A model generated the notes under the pieces. It did not search any database. It was not told the DNA's origin and saw nothing but the letters and a program-made list of their open reading frames with translations. The position numbers and the translations under genes are program-made. A stretch of DNA of 64,000 bases from Nectonema munidae (taxonomy: Eukaryota > Nematomorpha > Nectonematoida > Nectonematidae), in NCBI GenBank assembly GCA_030549495.1, contig JAUIRK010000157.1, positions 241,001 through 305,000 of the forward strand, in the 5' to 3' direction. Positions 1 to 11,090 of the stretch are shown here, piece after piece; position 1 is the first letter of the stretch, and every line of letters begins with the position of its first letter.

Positions 1-1441
1 ACTTTCAACCTTTTAGGCGTTTAGACAGTTAGGCATTGTGTCTTTTGTCTTTCAGTCTTTAGGCATATGCAGTGCCGGATTAACATAGTATCAGATGTAG
101 CAGCTGCTACAGGCCCCGCGCTTAGTTGAAAAATTTTTTTTTGACTTTTTGTAATATCTTTTAGTTTTCAATTCTTCTTTTATATTTAAATAAATTTTTG
201 CTCTTGAATTTTGTGGTTTTTTATCTTTTTTGTAGAATCTAGATTTGTAAATTTAATCGATCTACTACAAGTCCCGTACTCGGTAGATCCGAACTGGGCA
301 TATGGTCGGTTTACTAGTTAAAATGCTTATATATTTAGTTAATTCGACACTACATTGACTTTTATATATAATATTTAAGCACAATCGATAAAATAATTTT
401 CTTTCTTGATACAATAATGATTTTATCCATCTCATAAATAGCGATGGAAGCAACTTTCTATTGAAAACGAGCTAGGATCATGGTCGATAAAAGCTGATAA
501 AATTAAAATTTTTATTTCTCATGAAATTTTTCAACAATAACCTTATAGATAGGTTATATATTATAATATATGTAATGACCGAAAGATATATGTAATTTAA
601 CAAAAAAATTAAAATGACATGTTGAAAAACATTTCTGGGTGCTACTCTAACTAAAACGAGCAATATTGGCCCTCTTTGATTTGATACTTGTTCCTTCGTT
701 TATACTTTCCTTCAAATTAAAGAGACAGCTTTGAAGTTTGAACTATATATCTCAACAAGACCTATTGTTTTGCTTAAAAATTTGATATCAGCTAGAAGTC
801 TGTAATTCAATTTTCCTATACTTTATATGGCATCTAACTTTGATCTTCGTTCTAAACATGGAATACCTTGGTATCTCTACTTTCATCAGAAATTGTTTTT
901 GTGCAATATATGTTCGAAAAAATCTTTTCAAGCGATTTCAGAGCTTTTCTTTTAAAGAGAATCTATTTAAATAAAATCTTGGCTTTTTTTCATAAATATC
1001 ATGTTTTGTATTGTCAGGTGATATGAACAGATATCACTCTGAATTCATTTCATGTTCTTCATGAAATCAATCATAATCCTCGTATTTTAATTACAAAAAG
1101 TTTTTCACGTTTATAACATCTAAAAGACTCCCTTTCATAACGAAGGAAAAAATTGGTCAAATCTTCACTTATTGGTTATCTGTCATAGATATGGTAGGGT
1201 AACTCAAACTGGAAATTTTCAGATTACTTTTTTGTGAATTGAGATTGAAATATTAACTATTAATATAAAGGTGTAAAGATTTTTGATTCACAATGTATGA
1301 GCTTCTTCTTGACGGCCAAGATGTTTTTTGAAAATCTCAATACTATATTTTTACACCATCTACTAGTTCATTGTCCGTGTAGACAAGTTTGTTAAAATTT
1401 ATAGCTCCTCCGAGCATTTTATTAAACTAGTTACTGTAAGA
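1..1441. other. AT-rich region without a recognised gene
   Basis: I see no coding stretch that looks real here; open frames are short and stop-rich on both strands. Near the left edge, from 69, the sequence CAGTGCCGGATTAAC followed by a GGCCCC stretch resembles the outer end of a hAT-type MITE, but no partner end or target duplication could be found, so the element limits are unknown. Confidence 0.5.
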
Positions 1442-1626
1442 TGTCCAGCAACAATTAATGCTGATTAGCGTGACCTTAATGGAAAGTACGCGTCTGAGCA
1501 ACAACACATCCTTTAATGGGCACACCGCAAGCACACACCTTAGCTGGTTTCGCGAGTATATAAGCCTCACCTTTTACAACATGATTATTCATCTTCGCAT
1601 CGCTTCTAATAAAGTCTTTTTCTACA
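1442..1626 (+). repeat. Short LTR-like repeat, copy 1 (fossil)
   Basis: A 185-bp unit starting TGTCCAGC and ending CTACA, so it has TG...CA ends. It contains a TATA box (GAGTATATAAGCC near 1555) and, about 50 bp later, AATAAAG, which is the promoter-plus-polyadenylation layout of a small LTR. A near-identical copy lies at 34766-34955 in the same orientation, differing by a few bases and small indels. No coding part of a parent element is present and no direct repeat flanks it, so it is read as a solo LTR or the end of a very small non-autonomous LTR element. High identity between the copies suggests fairly recent spread. Confidence 0.6.
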
Positions 1627-2039
1627 GTCTGAAATGAAAATTCAAAAAATACACTTACTCAAATCTATAAGCGAAAATACTAAATAAGCTGGAAAACGAA
1701 TAAGGAGAAGATAAAATGAAACAGACTGTAGAAATATTGTCTTTGCTCACAACCAGATGATTTTTCTACTCACAGTATTCAAAATAATAACAAGTACAAA
1801 ATTGGCTGAATTATATCCGTTCAAATTGCGTGACTTTTCCTAAAATCGTTAGCTGCATCTTTTGATACCATTTTCATTTCATGTCCAAAACATCAAAATC
1901 AAAAATTAAAATGTTTCACCAAAATTTTGCCATTTTCTGTAGCTTATAACTTAGAGTCTATATTATATGCTACTTTGAAAATTTATTATTATATACAGTT
2001 GGGAACGCATAACACTTTTTATATATAATTTTTTCAATA

Positions 2040-2520
2040 ACCATGGCTGTCAATCAAAATTTTGATTGATAAGAAATATATCTAAAAATATTCATTCAAA
2101 TTTTATAAAAAATATGTTTTTATACTAAATCGGCCATGCTAGTTTCATTTTTCACATTCAGGATGTGAAAATAACTAAGTGTTAATCAAATTTGCGGTTT
2201 ACTTATAAAAATTGTCTCCAAAAACATTCATTCAAATTTTACATGAAATATATTTTTTTTATACCAAATCGACCACGCTGGTTTTATTTTTGGACCCAGA
2301 TTTTAGATTTAACCTTTGAAAATATCTGACAGTGTCAATAAAATTTGCGATTTACGTCTGAAAACTGTCTTCAAAAATATTATCTCAAGTTTTATATATA
2401 TTTTTATATCAAATCAACCATACTAGTTTCATTTATAAACTGAGATTTTGCATTTAGAGGTCTTAAAATGTCAGAAAGTGGCAATCAAATGTGCGGTTTA
2501 CGTCTAATGTCTATTTTTAA
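2040..2520 (-). repeat. Satellite-like tandem repeat, about 135-146 bp unit (minus orientation)
   Basis: Three to four degenerate tandem units. The phrase CATGCTAGTTTCATTT recurs near 2137, 2272 (CACGCTGGTTTTATTT) and 2418 (CATACTAGTTTCATTT), with spacings of about 135 and 146 bp. Other shared blocks are AAATTTGCGGTTTAC and the AAAAATATTCATTCAAATTTT type segment. The same unit occurs in the opposite orientation as a longer array at 35090-36420. No open frame runs through the unit. Confidence 0.75.
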
Positions 2521-2529
2521 AAAAAAATC

Positions 2530-4035
2530 GTTATAATAAAAAAATTTTTTTTATATATTTTGCCTTATAATACTTTCTTAAATCATGTTGAGTATGAAAT
2601 ATTTATATAAAAAACAAACAAACCTGAAAATTAATTGAAAAGAGAACGTGTAATCAAAAGAAATAATTTTAAAGAGGTATGTATCTTGACTAAATGATAG
2701 ATAGAATGCTTTGAGAGCTGAAAAAATTTGTTCAAAATAAATGCTTGAAAAATTTTTTCACACACAGTTTAAAGAAATTAAAATTAAAAAAAGAGCTACC
2801 AAGAAAGGATCATCATGGAATGAATAGTAAAATCACAAATGAATGTAATATATTTATATCAAAAATTTATGCAACCCAGATATAAAAGAAGTTTTTTTTA
2901 ACAATGGAGTTAAAACTCCATGAAAATGAATAGGTTTATTCATGGGCTGAATTTTTTTTAAAATTGTTGTATTGATGATCAAGTTTTCTTCCTCCATAAA
3001 AAAGACATATAAGTCAAATAATAAAACTAACGCTGAAAGCTTTTTAAAAGGATTTTATGGAGAAGTAGTTCTTTTAATCTTAGAAGAATGGAGTAAGCCT
3101 TTCTGTGACAAGCAAACTTTTCAAACTTAATTTTGTAAAAATAAAATATACGTAACCCATATAAGACCAATAAGTATTTTGCTATTTTTTGTGTACTATT
3201 TGATGAAACAAATAAAAAGAATATGCTAGTTAAATACCAAAAACTAATATTTAAAACCCCAAAATTAACGCCATCTACATTGTTCACAGATGATTTTGTT
3301 TATTAAGACTAGTTTTCTTCATGTTATGAAACAATTGCACCACTATAAACTACCATATTCGAGAGTATTTTACTTTTTCCAATATCCAGTGAAATAATTT
3401 CCACATACTTCATTAAATAATCAAGAAAAAAGGAAACTTTTAATTAATATGAAGATGCTAAAAAGAGTGAGAGCCCCAAATGTTCAAATAAAAATAAGCA
3501 CTTTACCATAAATTTACCAAAACAAGCACAATATTATATTTTTACAAGAATCAAAATATAATGAAAAACACATGAAATCAGTTGCTGTAGTTATTTTCTG
3601 TTTTTAATTTTTTATGCAGAGCTGAAAGCTTACTTTTATCAGATTTTTTGCACTTTATGGCGTGAACTGTACTAAGAGGACATTGTTGCATTCAATCAGA
3701 TTTTATCATTATTTTTACTCAAGATATAGAGAGAGACTACCACCAAGTAGTAGGAATGGTAAATTAAAAATATGTTTGAATAAAACAAATTCCATGCTAT
3801 TCATTTACCTACCCTGATTTTTTCTCCACTATTATTTCTTTACTTGAAAAGCAGCACGTCATCATTGCAGGTAAAAAATTGTGCTTTCATTTTATACGTC
3901 TAAATGGTATTTACATAACAAATACCAAAAATATAAATATTTTTATAAATCAAACTTGAAATTATGATAAAAGTAAGCTCTTTTGATGGCTTTGTTTTGA
4001 TAGCATTATTAACATATAATTATACAGGGAGATGT
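2530..4035. other. AT-rich region, nothing recognised
   Basis: No supported gene, RNA or complete element. Open frames here (for example 3027-3287 on the minus strand) have low-complexity, Phe/Leu/Lys-rich translations typical of AT-rich noncoding DNA. Confidence 0.5.
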
Positions 4036-4040
4036 TCATT

Positions 4041-4240
4041 AGAGTGACAAAACAAAACAGTGACATAATTTGTCACTCTTAAAATAGAGATTAAAAGAGT
4101 GACAAATCAAAAAGTTTTTTATATAAGGATAGGTAGGTAAGTAAAACTTTTGAATTTTTTAATATTTTATCACTCTTTTGAATTTTTTTATATTTTGTCA
4201 CTCTTTTGTCATGCGACGCTTTTGATTTGTCACTCTTTTA
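4041..4240. repeat. Cluster of direct and inverted TTTGTCACTCTTTT motifs
   Basis: Within 200 bp the 11-14 base motif AAGAGTGACAAA or its complement TTTGTCACTCTT appears at least five times. It is present near 4041 (AGAGTGACAAAA), 4069 (TTTGTCACTCTT), 4094 (AAGAGTGACAAATC), 4167 (a TTTATCACTCTTTT variant), 4195 and 4226. The arrangement includes both hairpin-forming inverted pairs and tandem copies, so it could be a MITE made of nested inverted repeats or a patch of subterminal transposase-binding sites. I found no target duplication that would fix its limits. Confidence 0.6.
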
Positions 4241-4244
4241 ATAA

Positions 4245-5675
4245 TAACCCAATTAAGCCATGTCTTCAGAAAACATTGATAAAGCAATTTTCCTACCTAT
4301 TTTCTGCTTATACATCTGGGATGCAATATGCTTGATTTGCATCTTACCAACAGAAGAGTTGAAAATGGTTTTCTCATTCGTTTCAAGGACAAAAAATTTT
4401 GTTTAAAATTTTAACATGGGAATGCTTTCTAATACTTGAAACAAAATCACACTGTGTTGAAAAAGAATGCAATACAGAGATATTTTTTTGCCACCTTGAT
4501 GCAAACAAGGTCGGTAAATACTGTGTTCTTAGTGAAAGAACACCATTTGTGTATGGAAACTCTTTATTCCATCCACTCCGATTTCTAATTCTTGTTAGAA
4601 ATTGAATGCGATGTTTTTCCCTAAATTATGTGAACCCTTGGGTTTAAAAACATCGATGAAGAGGAAGAAATTCATCAAGAAGAGAGAGAGATTACCTTAA
4701 AGCACCAGATTGAACAGCATTTTTGGGTAAGAAGAGATTCTCAGGCCAGAAGATGTTCAAAAAACATTATTTTTTCACACCTGTCCAAAAAGTAATGCCA
4801 AAACTGTGAAATATTTTAATCTTTCTACACCAAGAATATGGTTAGCACATTTATGAATTCAACAGATATATGTAATATTCAACTTCGTTTCTACTTCAAT
4901 CAAGCATTTGCTGGCTTCAGTCGCTTGTCTTTTATATATCGGCAATGAAAAGACCAACAAATTGACGTCAAATATTCTCTTCAGAAAAATACGCAAATCC
5001 ATTTTTGGAAGCTACAGTTAGTAGAGATGTGTTCATTATCGTTCGTATATTCATACAATTTGATTCAAAGTGAGAAAGCGACAATTCTGTTAAATTGGTA
5101 GCGGTAAGATACATTCAAAACAAATTTCTGGAAAATTGACATTAATATTAGTCTCCAACAAACTATGTAACTATAGATGAGCTATCGAATTTTTATGTTT
5201 TTTCTAGTTAAATATTTCAGACTCGATTTTTAGATAAGGAGTATTTCAAATTTGCTACTATTGTCAAGGGACTAGTTTTCGTTTCGTCCTTATCTCCTGA
5301 CTGTAGTATTTATGGTGACAGATTTTTTATGTGTCATGAATTGTGTATATGCGCGAAAGATAAAAAAATTTCAATTTGTAGTACGGTTAGGAACAATAGA
5401 ATATGTATGCCACATGTTCTACCGCTTGCATACCTAAAAAGTTTCGGGCTTACTGAATGTTAAAGTATCTTTTTATTAACACAGTATTCCTCTTTGGCCA
5501 TTTACATTCTACACAAGAATTCCAAAAAAATTTAAACCTGTTTATGTACTGTCGAGACAATATCTTTCAAGAATTGATACATTTGGATAAAAAAGCGCTG
5601 CAAACAGTCTTAGACTACAATAAATATACGCCTGGGTTAAACGTTTTTAAAAAGAAGCTTCAAATTTTTAGCTGT
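4245..5675. other. Region without a recognised gene
   Basis: Short open frames such as 4399-4605 and 5457-5732 on the plus strand do not resemble any family I know and show no splice-site context. The 5457 frame merely runs into the inverted repeat of the pogo element. I annotate nothing here. Confidence 0.45.
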
Positions 5676-5681
5676 TATATA

Positions 5682-8008
5682 CAGTCGAACCTCGATATAA
5701 CGAACCTTGTTATAACGAAATTTTCGATATAACGAAACATTCACTAGTTCCCTTGACCTTGATGTCTCTTATAGGAAAAATCACTTCATTATAACGAACT
5801 TCAACATATCAAAATCCTCAATATAGCGAAATGTAATCACGAACTTTTTGTTGGTATTACATACATGTGCTTAGATTTATTCATCATATCTCTGTCCATT
5901 ATGTTAGAAAATCTTTCAATATGTTTTTAGCTGTCTCTCTCCCTCTCTTTCTTTTTGTTCAGTATCTCTCAACACGTTCTCTAATGTCTATATCATTTTT
6001 ATCATAAAGCTTTGATTTCTCTGTTTAGTTTGTCACGCACATCTCTTCATCATCTCAATCATTTTCAACTAAGCTCTGCCACTCTCTTTTCACCATCTGT
6101 TAGAAATTTTGCTTCGTTATTTAAATTTTACATAATCATTGTCAACTTACTTCATTATTATAAATTCTGTACTTCTTTTATCTTCCAACATTGAAAATTG
6201 CAAGTTAATTTATTTTTTCTCTCACTCTAGAAAATTTCATCAAACTTAATTTTTAATGAGTAAAGTACCACCACAAAAACGAAAGCAATTTAACATTTCT
6301 GAAAAGAAAAGTATCCTTAATGAACTTGAAAAAAACAATTTCAAAAAAAAATGAAATTGCTAAAAAAATACAACATCAGTTGTTCAACTTTATCCACTTT
6401 TATTAAAAACAAAGACAAAATTTTCAATTTTTCTTCTATCAATGCTTCAAAAAGAAGAAGAACAACTAAAGCACAATTTGAAAGTGTTGACAAAGCAACA
6501 TATGATTGGCTTTTGGAAGCTAGAGCAGAAGGTATTCCTTTAAGTGGCCCTCTTATTTGTGAAAAGGCAATGTTTTTTGCTGAAAAGTTCAATTTAGCAA
6601 ATTTTAAGGCTAGCAATGGTTGGCTTAGCACGTTTTCCAAAAGATATAATATTTGCTGCAAACGTATATGTGGGAAAGGAAAAAGTGTGCCATTGGAAGA
6701 TGTTGAAAAGTGGAAAGAGGAGAAAATCGTTGAAATTTTAGAAGAGTATTCATTAGATAACATATACAACGCTGATGAAACTGCTTTGTTCTATAAAATG
6801 ATGCCGAACAAAACTTTGACTTTTAAAGGTGATTCATGTGTTGGTGGCAAGCTCTCAAAAGAAAGATTGACTATACTGTTTTGTTGCAATTCGACTGGAA
6901 AAGACATGATCCCTCCATTAGTAATAGGAAAATATGCAAAACCACGTTGTTTCAAAGGTTTGAAAAGTTTGCCTTGTGATTATGAAAACAACTCAAAGTT
7001 GTGGATGACAAACTCGATTTTTTGTCACTGGATAAGTAAATTAAACAATGTAATGAAATTAAAGAAGAGAAAAATTGTTTTATTATTGGACAACTGCACA
7101 GCTCATAAAAATATATCACTTTATTCCAATATTCGAATAGAATATTTACCCCCAATTCTACCGCTTTGATTCAGCCTCTGGATCAAGGCATAATTAGATG
7201 TTTCAAAGCCAAGTACAGAGCAAACCTTGTCAGATATTTTCTGTCAAATGAGGAGAAGCCAAACTTCTCACTTAACATTCTTCAAGCTCTGCATTTATCA
7301 GTTTCTTCATGGAACGCTGTTGATTCATCAATTGTTGCCAATTGCTTCAAGAAATGCGGATTTGCGCTCGATCAAGTTTTTGATTCAGAATGTGATTCTG
7401 AAGTTCTATACTCTGAAGAAACATTGCGTACACTTTATTTAGAGAATAGTTTAAATGAAAAAGAAATTGACGAGTTCATTTCAATAGATGAGCATGTTAT
7501 AACTCATCAAAAAAGAAGTGATGATGATATTATAAGGGAAGTGGAATTGGATCAGTCATCCAATGTTTATGGGGAGGAGCAATCTGGAGATGAAGACTCA
7601 ACTAATCCTGAAGAAGCTGAAAAAAGCAATCTCACTTTAACTGAAGCTAAAGCAATTTGAGCTAAACTTTATCAATATTTGTTGAGAAGAGAAGATTTAC
7701 CTTCAGAAATTGTTAGGAGTAGCATTTCGATTTGCGAGTTCCTAGAAAATCGGCACTCTAAAGCATATAAGCAGAAGAAAATAACGCATTATTTCCATTC
7801 ACATACATAAACTTTCATAGCATCATTTTCATAATACAAATAAACGATTTTACCGCATGTACTTTTTCAAATTATTGTAACCTCATTTTAACGAAAAAAT
7901 AATAAAAGCCTTTGTAATTTCGTTATATAAAGATTTCTTATAACGAAGTTTCAATATAACGAAAAAATATTGGGGTCCGTAGGATTTTGTTATATTGAGG
8001 TTCGACTG
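5682..8008 (+). mobile_element. pogo/Tigger-type DNA transposon (Tc1-mariner superfamily)
   Basis: The element begins CAGTCGAACCTCGATATAAC at 5682 and ends with the inverted match GTTATATTGAGGTTCGACTG at 8008 (one mismatch in 20), and is flanked by TA at 5680-5681 and 8009-8010, the target duplication of this superfamily. Copies of the decamer ATATAACGAA recur inside both ends (about 5692-5830 and 7920-7970). These look like the subterminal binding sites of the transposase. The interior encodes one transposase on the plus strand. Length is 2327 bp, normal for a full-length Tigger-like element. Both ends are intact, but the gene carries a few inactivating changes, so it is a complete but probably dead copy that could still be moved in trans. 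Confidence 0.92.
6256..7810 (+). pseudogene. Tigger/pogo transposase, CENP-B-like, broken by frameshifts
   Basis: The likely start is ATG at 6256 (MSKVPPQKRKQFNIS...). An N-terminal CENP-B-type helix-turn-helix (…EIAKKYNISCSTLSTFI) is followed by a second CENP-B HTH ending near KRYNICCKRI. The DDE_1 catalytic domain contains YNADETALFY, LLLDNCTAHKN and LIQPLDQGIIRCFK, so all three catalytic aspartates of a DDD enzyme are present. The reading frame is shifted within the poly-A runs at about 6345-6370 and again near 7155-7160 (PPN.TALIQPLDQG), and a TGA at 7658 interrupts an otherwise readable C-terminus that ends with TAA at 7808-7810. These are typical of a recently inactivated copy. The enzyme would bind the TIRs and cut and paste at TA dinucleotides. 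Confidence 0.9.
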
Positions 8009-8010
8009 TA

Positions 8011-8982
8011 TAAGGCTTCGAGATGATGGCCAATAGCAATTTTTAGACATTTTCTCTACATTGCTGCTAATAACAACTGGTTAATTATGAAAACTAATAT
8101 AAGTGCTTACCCATCTGTTCCAAAATGGGCAGAAACAGCTTTATAGGGCATTTAGCTTAGCTCTAGTTGAAACATTCTATGAAACTCAGAAGCAAAAGTT
8201 CATTTACTAGCATATCTACATCTGATTTCTTTTTACGACTTCACCAAAACTAGTGAACCAAGTGCAACACCCACCGTTAAAGGTTACTGCTCTTCGACTA
8301 ATTGTGAGCCTAGAAAAGGGGGAACAAGAAAGTGTAGCAAATATATTTGCAAGGATCATACTTTATTTTTAGAAATACACATGCTTTGTCCAAAAATATT
8401 CCTTGCAACCTTTTCGTTGCTAAATTTAATGTTATATTACAAAAAATATTTGTTATGAATCGTTTTGTCAATTTTCTCGAGTAGAGGTTACTTTTATATT
8501 TCAACTAATAATATGCATTGTATAAACTTATTTTTAATGTTGAAGAGAATCCATTTTGTTTTGCTTATTAAAACAGAAGAGAAGACTGTAACACATAACA
8601 TACTATACTAGACAAATATAAATTGCAGACAGGTGAAGTTATATTCTTTGTAACTTCTAGCCTATATTCTATACTTTATAATTATGTACATACATGTGTT
8701 ATTATAACTAGGGCTGTTACTTCTCTCATCATAAGATGAGCATCACGGAACAAGCGATGTAGGGGTTTGATCATTTCTATAGAATATTCTGTACTTCTCA
8801 TATTTTTAGCAGTCTCCTTTCTATTCTTTGACAGGTCCTTTCTGCATAGCCCTCATCTTATGGGTTTTTACTTCAGAATGGAGAAGGGGGCTGTGTCACC
8901 TTTGCCCCCTGTGGGTACGCCTCTGATCAAAACAACCCTCGCAGTACGGACAATGGCTTTTTACTCCACCATCGAATTTTAA
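8011..8982. other. Unannotated flank, with one hAT-like end near 8890-8925
   Basis: No gene is recognised. At 8888-8925 a G/C-rich stretch ends GGGTACGCCTCTG, which read in reverse (CAGAGGCGTACCC) looks like the terminus of a hAT-family MITE of the same style as those at 17842 and 45318. Its other end could not be found, perhaps because the neighbouring GC-rich retroelement fossil has replaced it. Confidence 0.35.
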
Positions 8983-10779
8983 AGGTATTTTTCCTACTCA
9001 GCCTCGGCTAGACTCGCGGAATTACCCGCGAATGCCTCGTTTCGAGTCTCTGCCCCCCTTTTCAGGCCGCCAAAGGACCTCAAACACCGGGGCGTACTTA
9101 ACATACTCCAGCGAGGATACAAGCCCAAACTGCTCTCCAACCGGCCCTTCCACTCCTTCTCGAGATTCTCGAAGCCCCCTGCTTGCCAGAGGGACTTCTT
9201 AGTCCAGCAGGTACTGCCTAAGCTAGTCAACCACGGCATTTTGGAACTGGCAAGGAAACCAACGATCATTTCCCCATGTTTTCTGGTTCCCAAGGCCAAC
9301 GGGAAGACCCGCCTCGTTGCGGACTTTGGTTTCACCAAGGAACTGTTCGCAACACCGCCAATTCGTTTGACGGCCCCCTACCAGTTAAGGTACATACCGG
9401 ATAACCTTAACTGGGCCACCAGGTTGGACCTCTCAGACGCTTTTTACGGAATCCGTATTCAAACGGCTTGGCGAAGCTGTTTCTGCGTTAAGCTAGGCGG
9501 TCGAATCTGGCAATTTACCAGGCTCCCTATGGGAGCATGCTTTAGCCCGGCAATCCTCCAGAACACTATGCGCCGTTTGGTAGGCACCTTCAAGGCCAGA
9601 CTTCCCCTGTCCTACGCGCTTAGAGTTAAGATCATCGTCTACCTGGACGATTTTCTCCTCCTAGCAGACTCCCAAGAACTGGCTGGCTGGATCACCAGCC
9701 AGTTCACCTTTTTCTTGAAAGAGGAATGCGGGATCCGCATAAACTCGGACAAGTCTATTCTCCAGCCTACCCAAGTCCTCGAGTTCCTCGGGGCTCGCCT
9801 CGATCTCAGCAACAGGACGATGGGTGTCCCGGATGCTAAGAAAGAGGCCCTCCTCCGGGCACTGTGCGCCTTTTTGTTGGCACAAAATTGCCCGGAGGTC
9901 CCCACCAAATGGAGGCAGAAGATTATGGGTATCCTGAACTATTACGCGGCAACGCTCCCCGGAAAGTTCAGGATTATCTCCAACCTATACCATTGGGAAG
10001 ATCTCGCCTCCTATCGTCAGCTGGTCCAGCTGGCCTTTCCCTACGTGATGGACACCATCCTAGTGCCCTGGAGCCTGGCCAAGTCCAGGCAACTCGATGG
10101 CAAAGTTCACGTGGACGCATCCTTGATGGCTCTAGGCTTCCATACAAAGGAAGGCTCATGGTGCTTCCCCATACAGGCCCCCGGATGGAACATCGCGGAC
10201 TTGGAACTTTTGGCCATCATCCTGGCCCACTTCACATGGCCGTCCCGGAAGATCCTTTCGGACTCAATGGCCGCAATTGGCGCCATTCGCAAACTGGGCA
10301 GCAGTTCCTGGCGCCAAGGCATCCTACTTCTCTGGCTAGAAGCCTCTAGTGACTGGAAAGATGCCCTGCGCTCCTCAATCGAGTACATAAAGTCCGAAGA
10401 TAATCCGGCGGACGAGCCGTCCCGCCGCCAATCTTCTGCGAAAGACCACACTCTTGATATCTGGGATTGCCAGATTACTTTGGATTCCAAAGAATGGAGA
10501 GACTTCTTCAACCACATCCTCCTCACCTTCAAGTGGATCACTGAAGCCAGGATGAAGAAGTTCTCTCCCACAGAGCCTGTGCAAAGGACCCACAATGCCA
10601 TGAAGATAGACCCTATCGACTGCCCACTTGGCGCCAAGACGACAGCAGAAGATCCTTCTCATTGGTCAAGAAAGCTTGGCAAAAGAACGGGCTACGCCCC
10701 TCTGTTAACAGGAGAAGCTGCTAACTGCCCGTCCAATAGCAAGCCAGCCCGGGCTTCCGCTGCTCCACCAAGTATATAA
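8983..10779 (+). CDS. Reverse transcriptase-RNase H domain protein of the GC-rich retroelement fossil
   Basis: The frame is open from 8983 to 10779 (about 598 codons) without a convincing initiator, consistent with part of a longer polyprotein. Reverse transcriptase motifs appear in order: LDLSDAFYGI (catalytic Asp), FTRLPMGACFSPA, and YLDDFLLL (the YxDD box), followed by GIRINSDKS. The RNase H domain follows with VHVDAS, DLELLAI, LSDSMAA and EDNPADEPSRR, giving the four expected acidic residues. Codon use is strongly GC-biased, unlike TAF1 or the other transposases here. The product would copy element RNA into DNA in the host cell. Related relatives would be Ty3/gypsy-like or DIRS-like elements; no accessory domain settles which. 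Confidence 0.8.
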   Translation, partial: RYFSYSASARLAELPANASFRVSAPLFRPPKDLKHRGVLNILQRGYKPKLLSNRPFHSFSRFSKPPACQRDFLVQQVLPKLVNHGILELARKPTIISPCFLVPKANGKTRLVADFGFTKELFATPPIRLTAPYQLRYIPDNLNWATRLDLSDAFYGIRIQTAWRSCFCVKLGGRIWQFTRLPMGACFSPAILQNTMRRLVGTFKARLPLSYALRVKIIVYLDDFLLLADSQELAGWITSQFTFFLKEECGIRINSDKSILQPTQVLEFLGARLDLSNRTMGVPDAKKEALLRALCAFLLAQNCPEVPTKWRQKIMGILNYYAATLPGKFRIISNLYHWEDLASYRQLVQLAFPYVMDTILVPWSLAKSRQLDGKVHVDASLMALGFHTKEGSWCFPIQAPGWNIADLELLAIILAHFTWPSRKILSDSMAAIGAIRKLGSSSWRQGILLLWLEASSDWKDALRSSIEYIKSEDNPADEPSRRQSSAKDHTLDIWDCQITLDSKEWRDFFNHILLTFKWITEARMKKFSPTEPVQRTHNAMKIDPIDCPLGAKTTAEDPSHWSRKLGKRTGYAPLLTGEAANCPSNSKPARASAAPPSI

Positions 10780-11090
10780 GGCAGCCACGCACAGGCCCAT
10801 TTCTCTTTTTTCTCTCTCTTCGTTACGTTACTCCCCACCCACCACTCCCTTGATGCTACGAAAGCCTCCCTTTGGCTTTCCAGTCCCCGATGGAGCTGCT
10901 TCTTTGGGACAAGATGGAAACACAGAAGACATCAAGACTATCACCTGGATCCCAGATGACGTCTCCCTCTACAGAAGATCACTGATGCCTCCTAGAAGGA
11001 TTCCTTTTATTTTTGTGCACATGTGTCTTTCTATTCTTGTGTTCCCCCCTTGCCCATCATTTAATAAAATCTAATAAGAAAAAACAAGCA
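10590..11090 (+). repeat. LTR-like terminal region of the RT-RNase H fossil
   Basis: Downstream of the RNase H domain the sequence shares ordered blocks with the reverse complement of 33320-32730. These include AAGATAGACCCTATCGACTG, CTCATTGG, GGGCTACGCCC, GCTAACTGCC, a TATATAA box, CAGGCCC, a pyrimidine run with TCTCTCTC, CCCACCCACC, and a terminal TTTTGTGC...AATAAA. A promoter box about 290 bp upstream of a polyadenylation hexamer is the organisation of a long terminal repeat. The coding frame overlaps its left portion. Confidence 0.65.

Larger units (their letters stand above)
8983..11090 (+). mobile_element. GC-rich reverse transcriptase-RNase H retroelement (fossil, incomplete)
   Basis: A compositional island, visibly GC-rich against an AT-rich surrounding, carrying a reverse transcriptase and RNase H followed by about 500 bp of noncoding sequence with a TATA box near 10772 and AATAAA near 11063. 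The noncoding part is homologous to an isolated block at 32730-33320. The layout resembles an LTR-type or DIRS-type retrotransposon end. No protease, integrase, tyrosine recombinase or gag-like region is seen, and no matching left terminal repeat, so the copy is incomplete. The RT-RNase H frame is still long and open, which argues for a young insertion. Family assignment (Ty3-like or DIRS-like) is open. Confidence 0.75.

Noticed and set aside
6341-6769. Minus-strand open frame of 142 codons
   Set aside because: Antisense to the pogo transposase, whose CENP-B and DDE motifs are clear on the plus strand.
9639-10662. Several long open frames overlapping the GC-rich retroelement on both strands
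   Set aside because: GC-rich coding DNA has few stops in all frames. Only one frame carries ordered reverse transcriptase and RNase H motifs.
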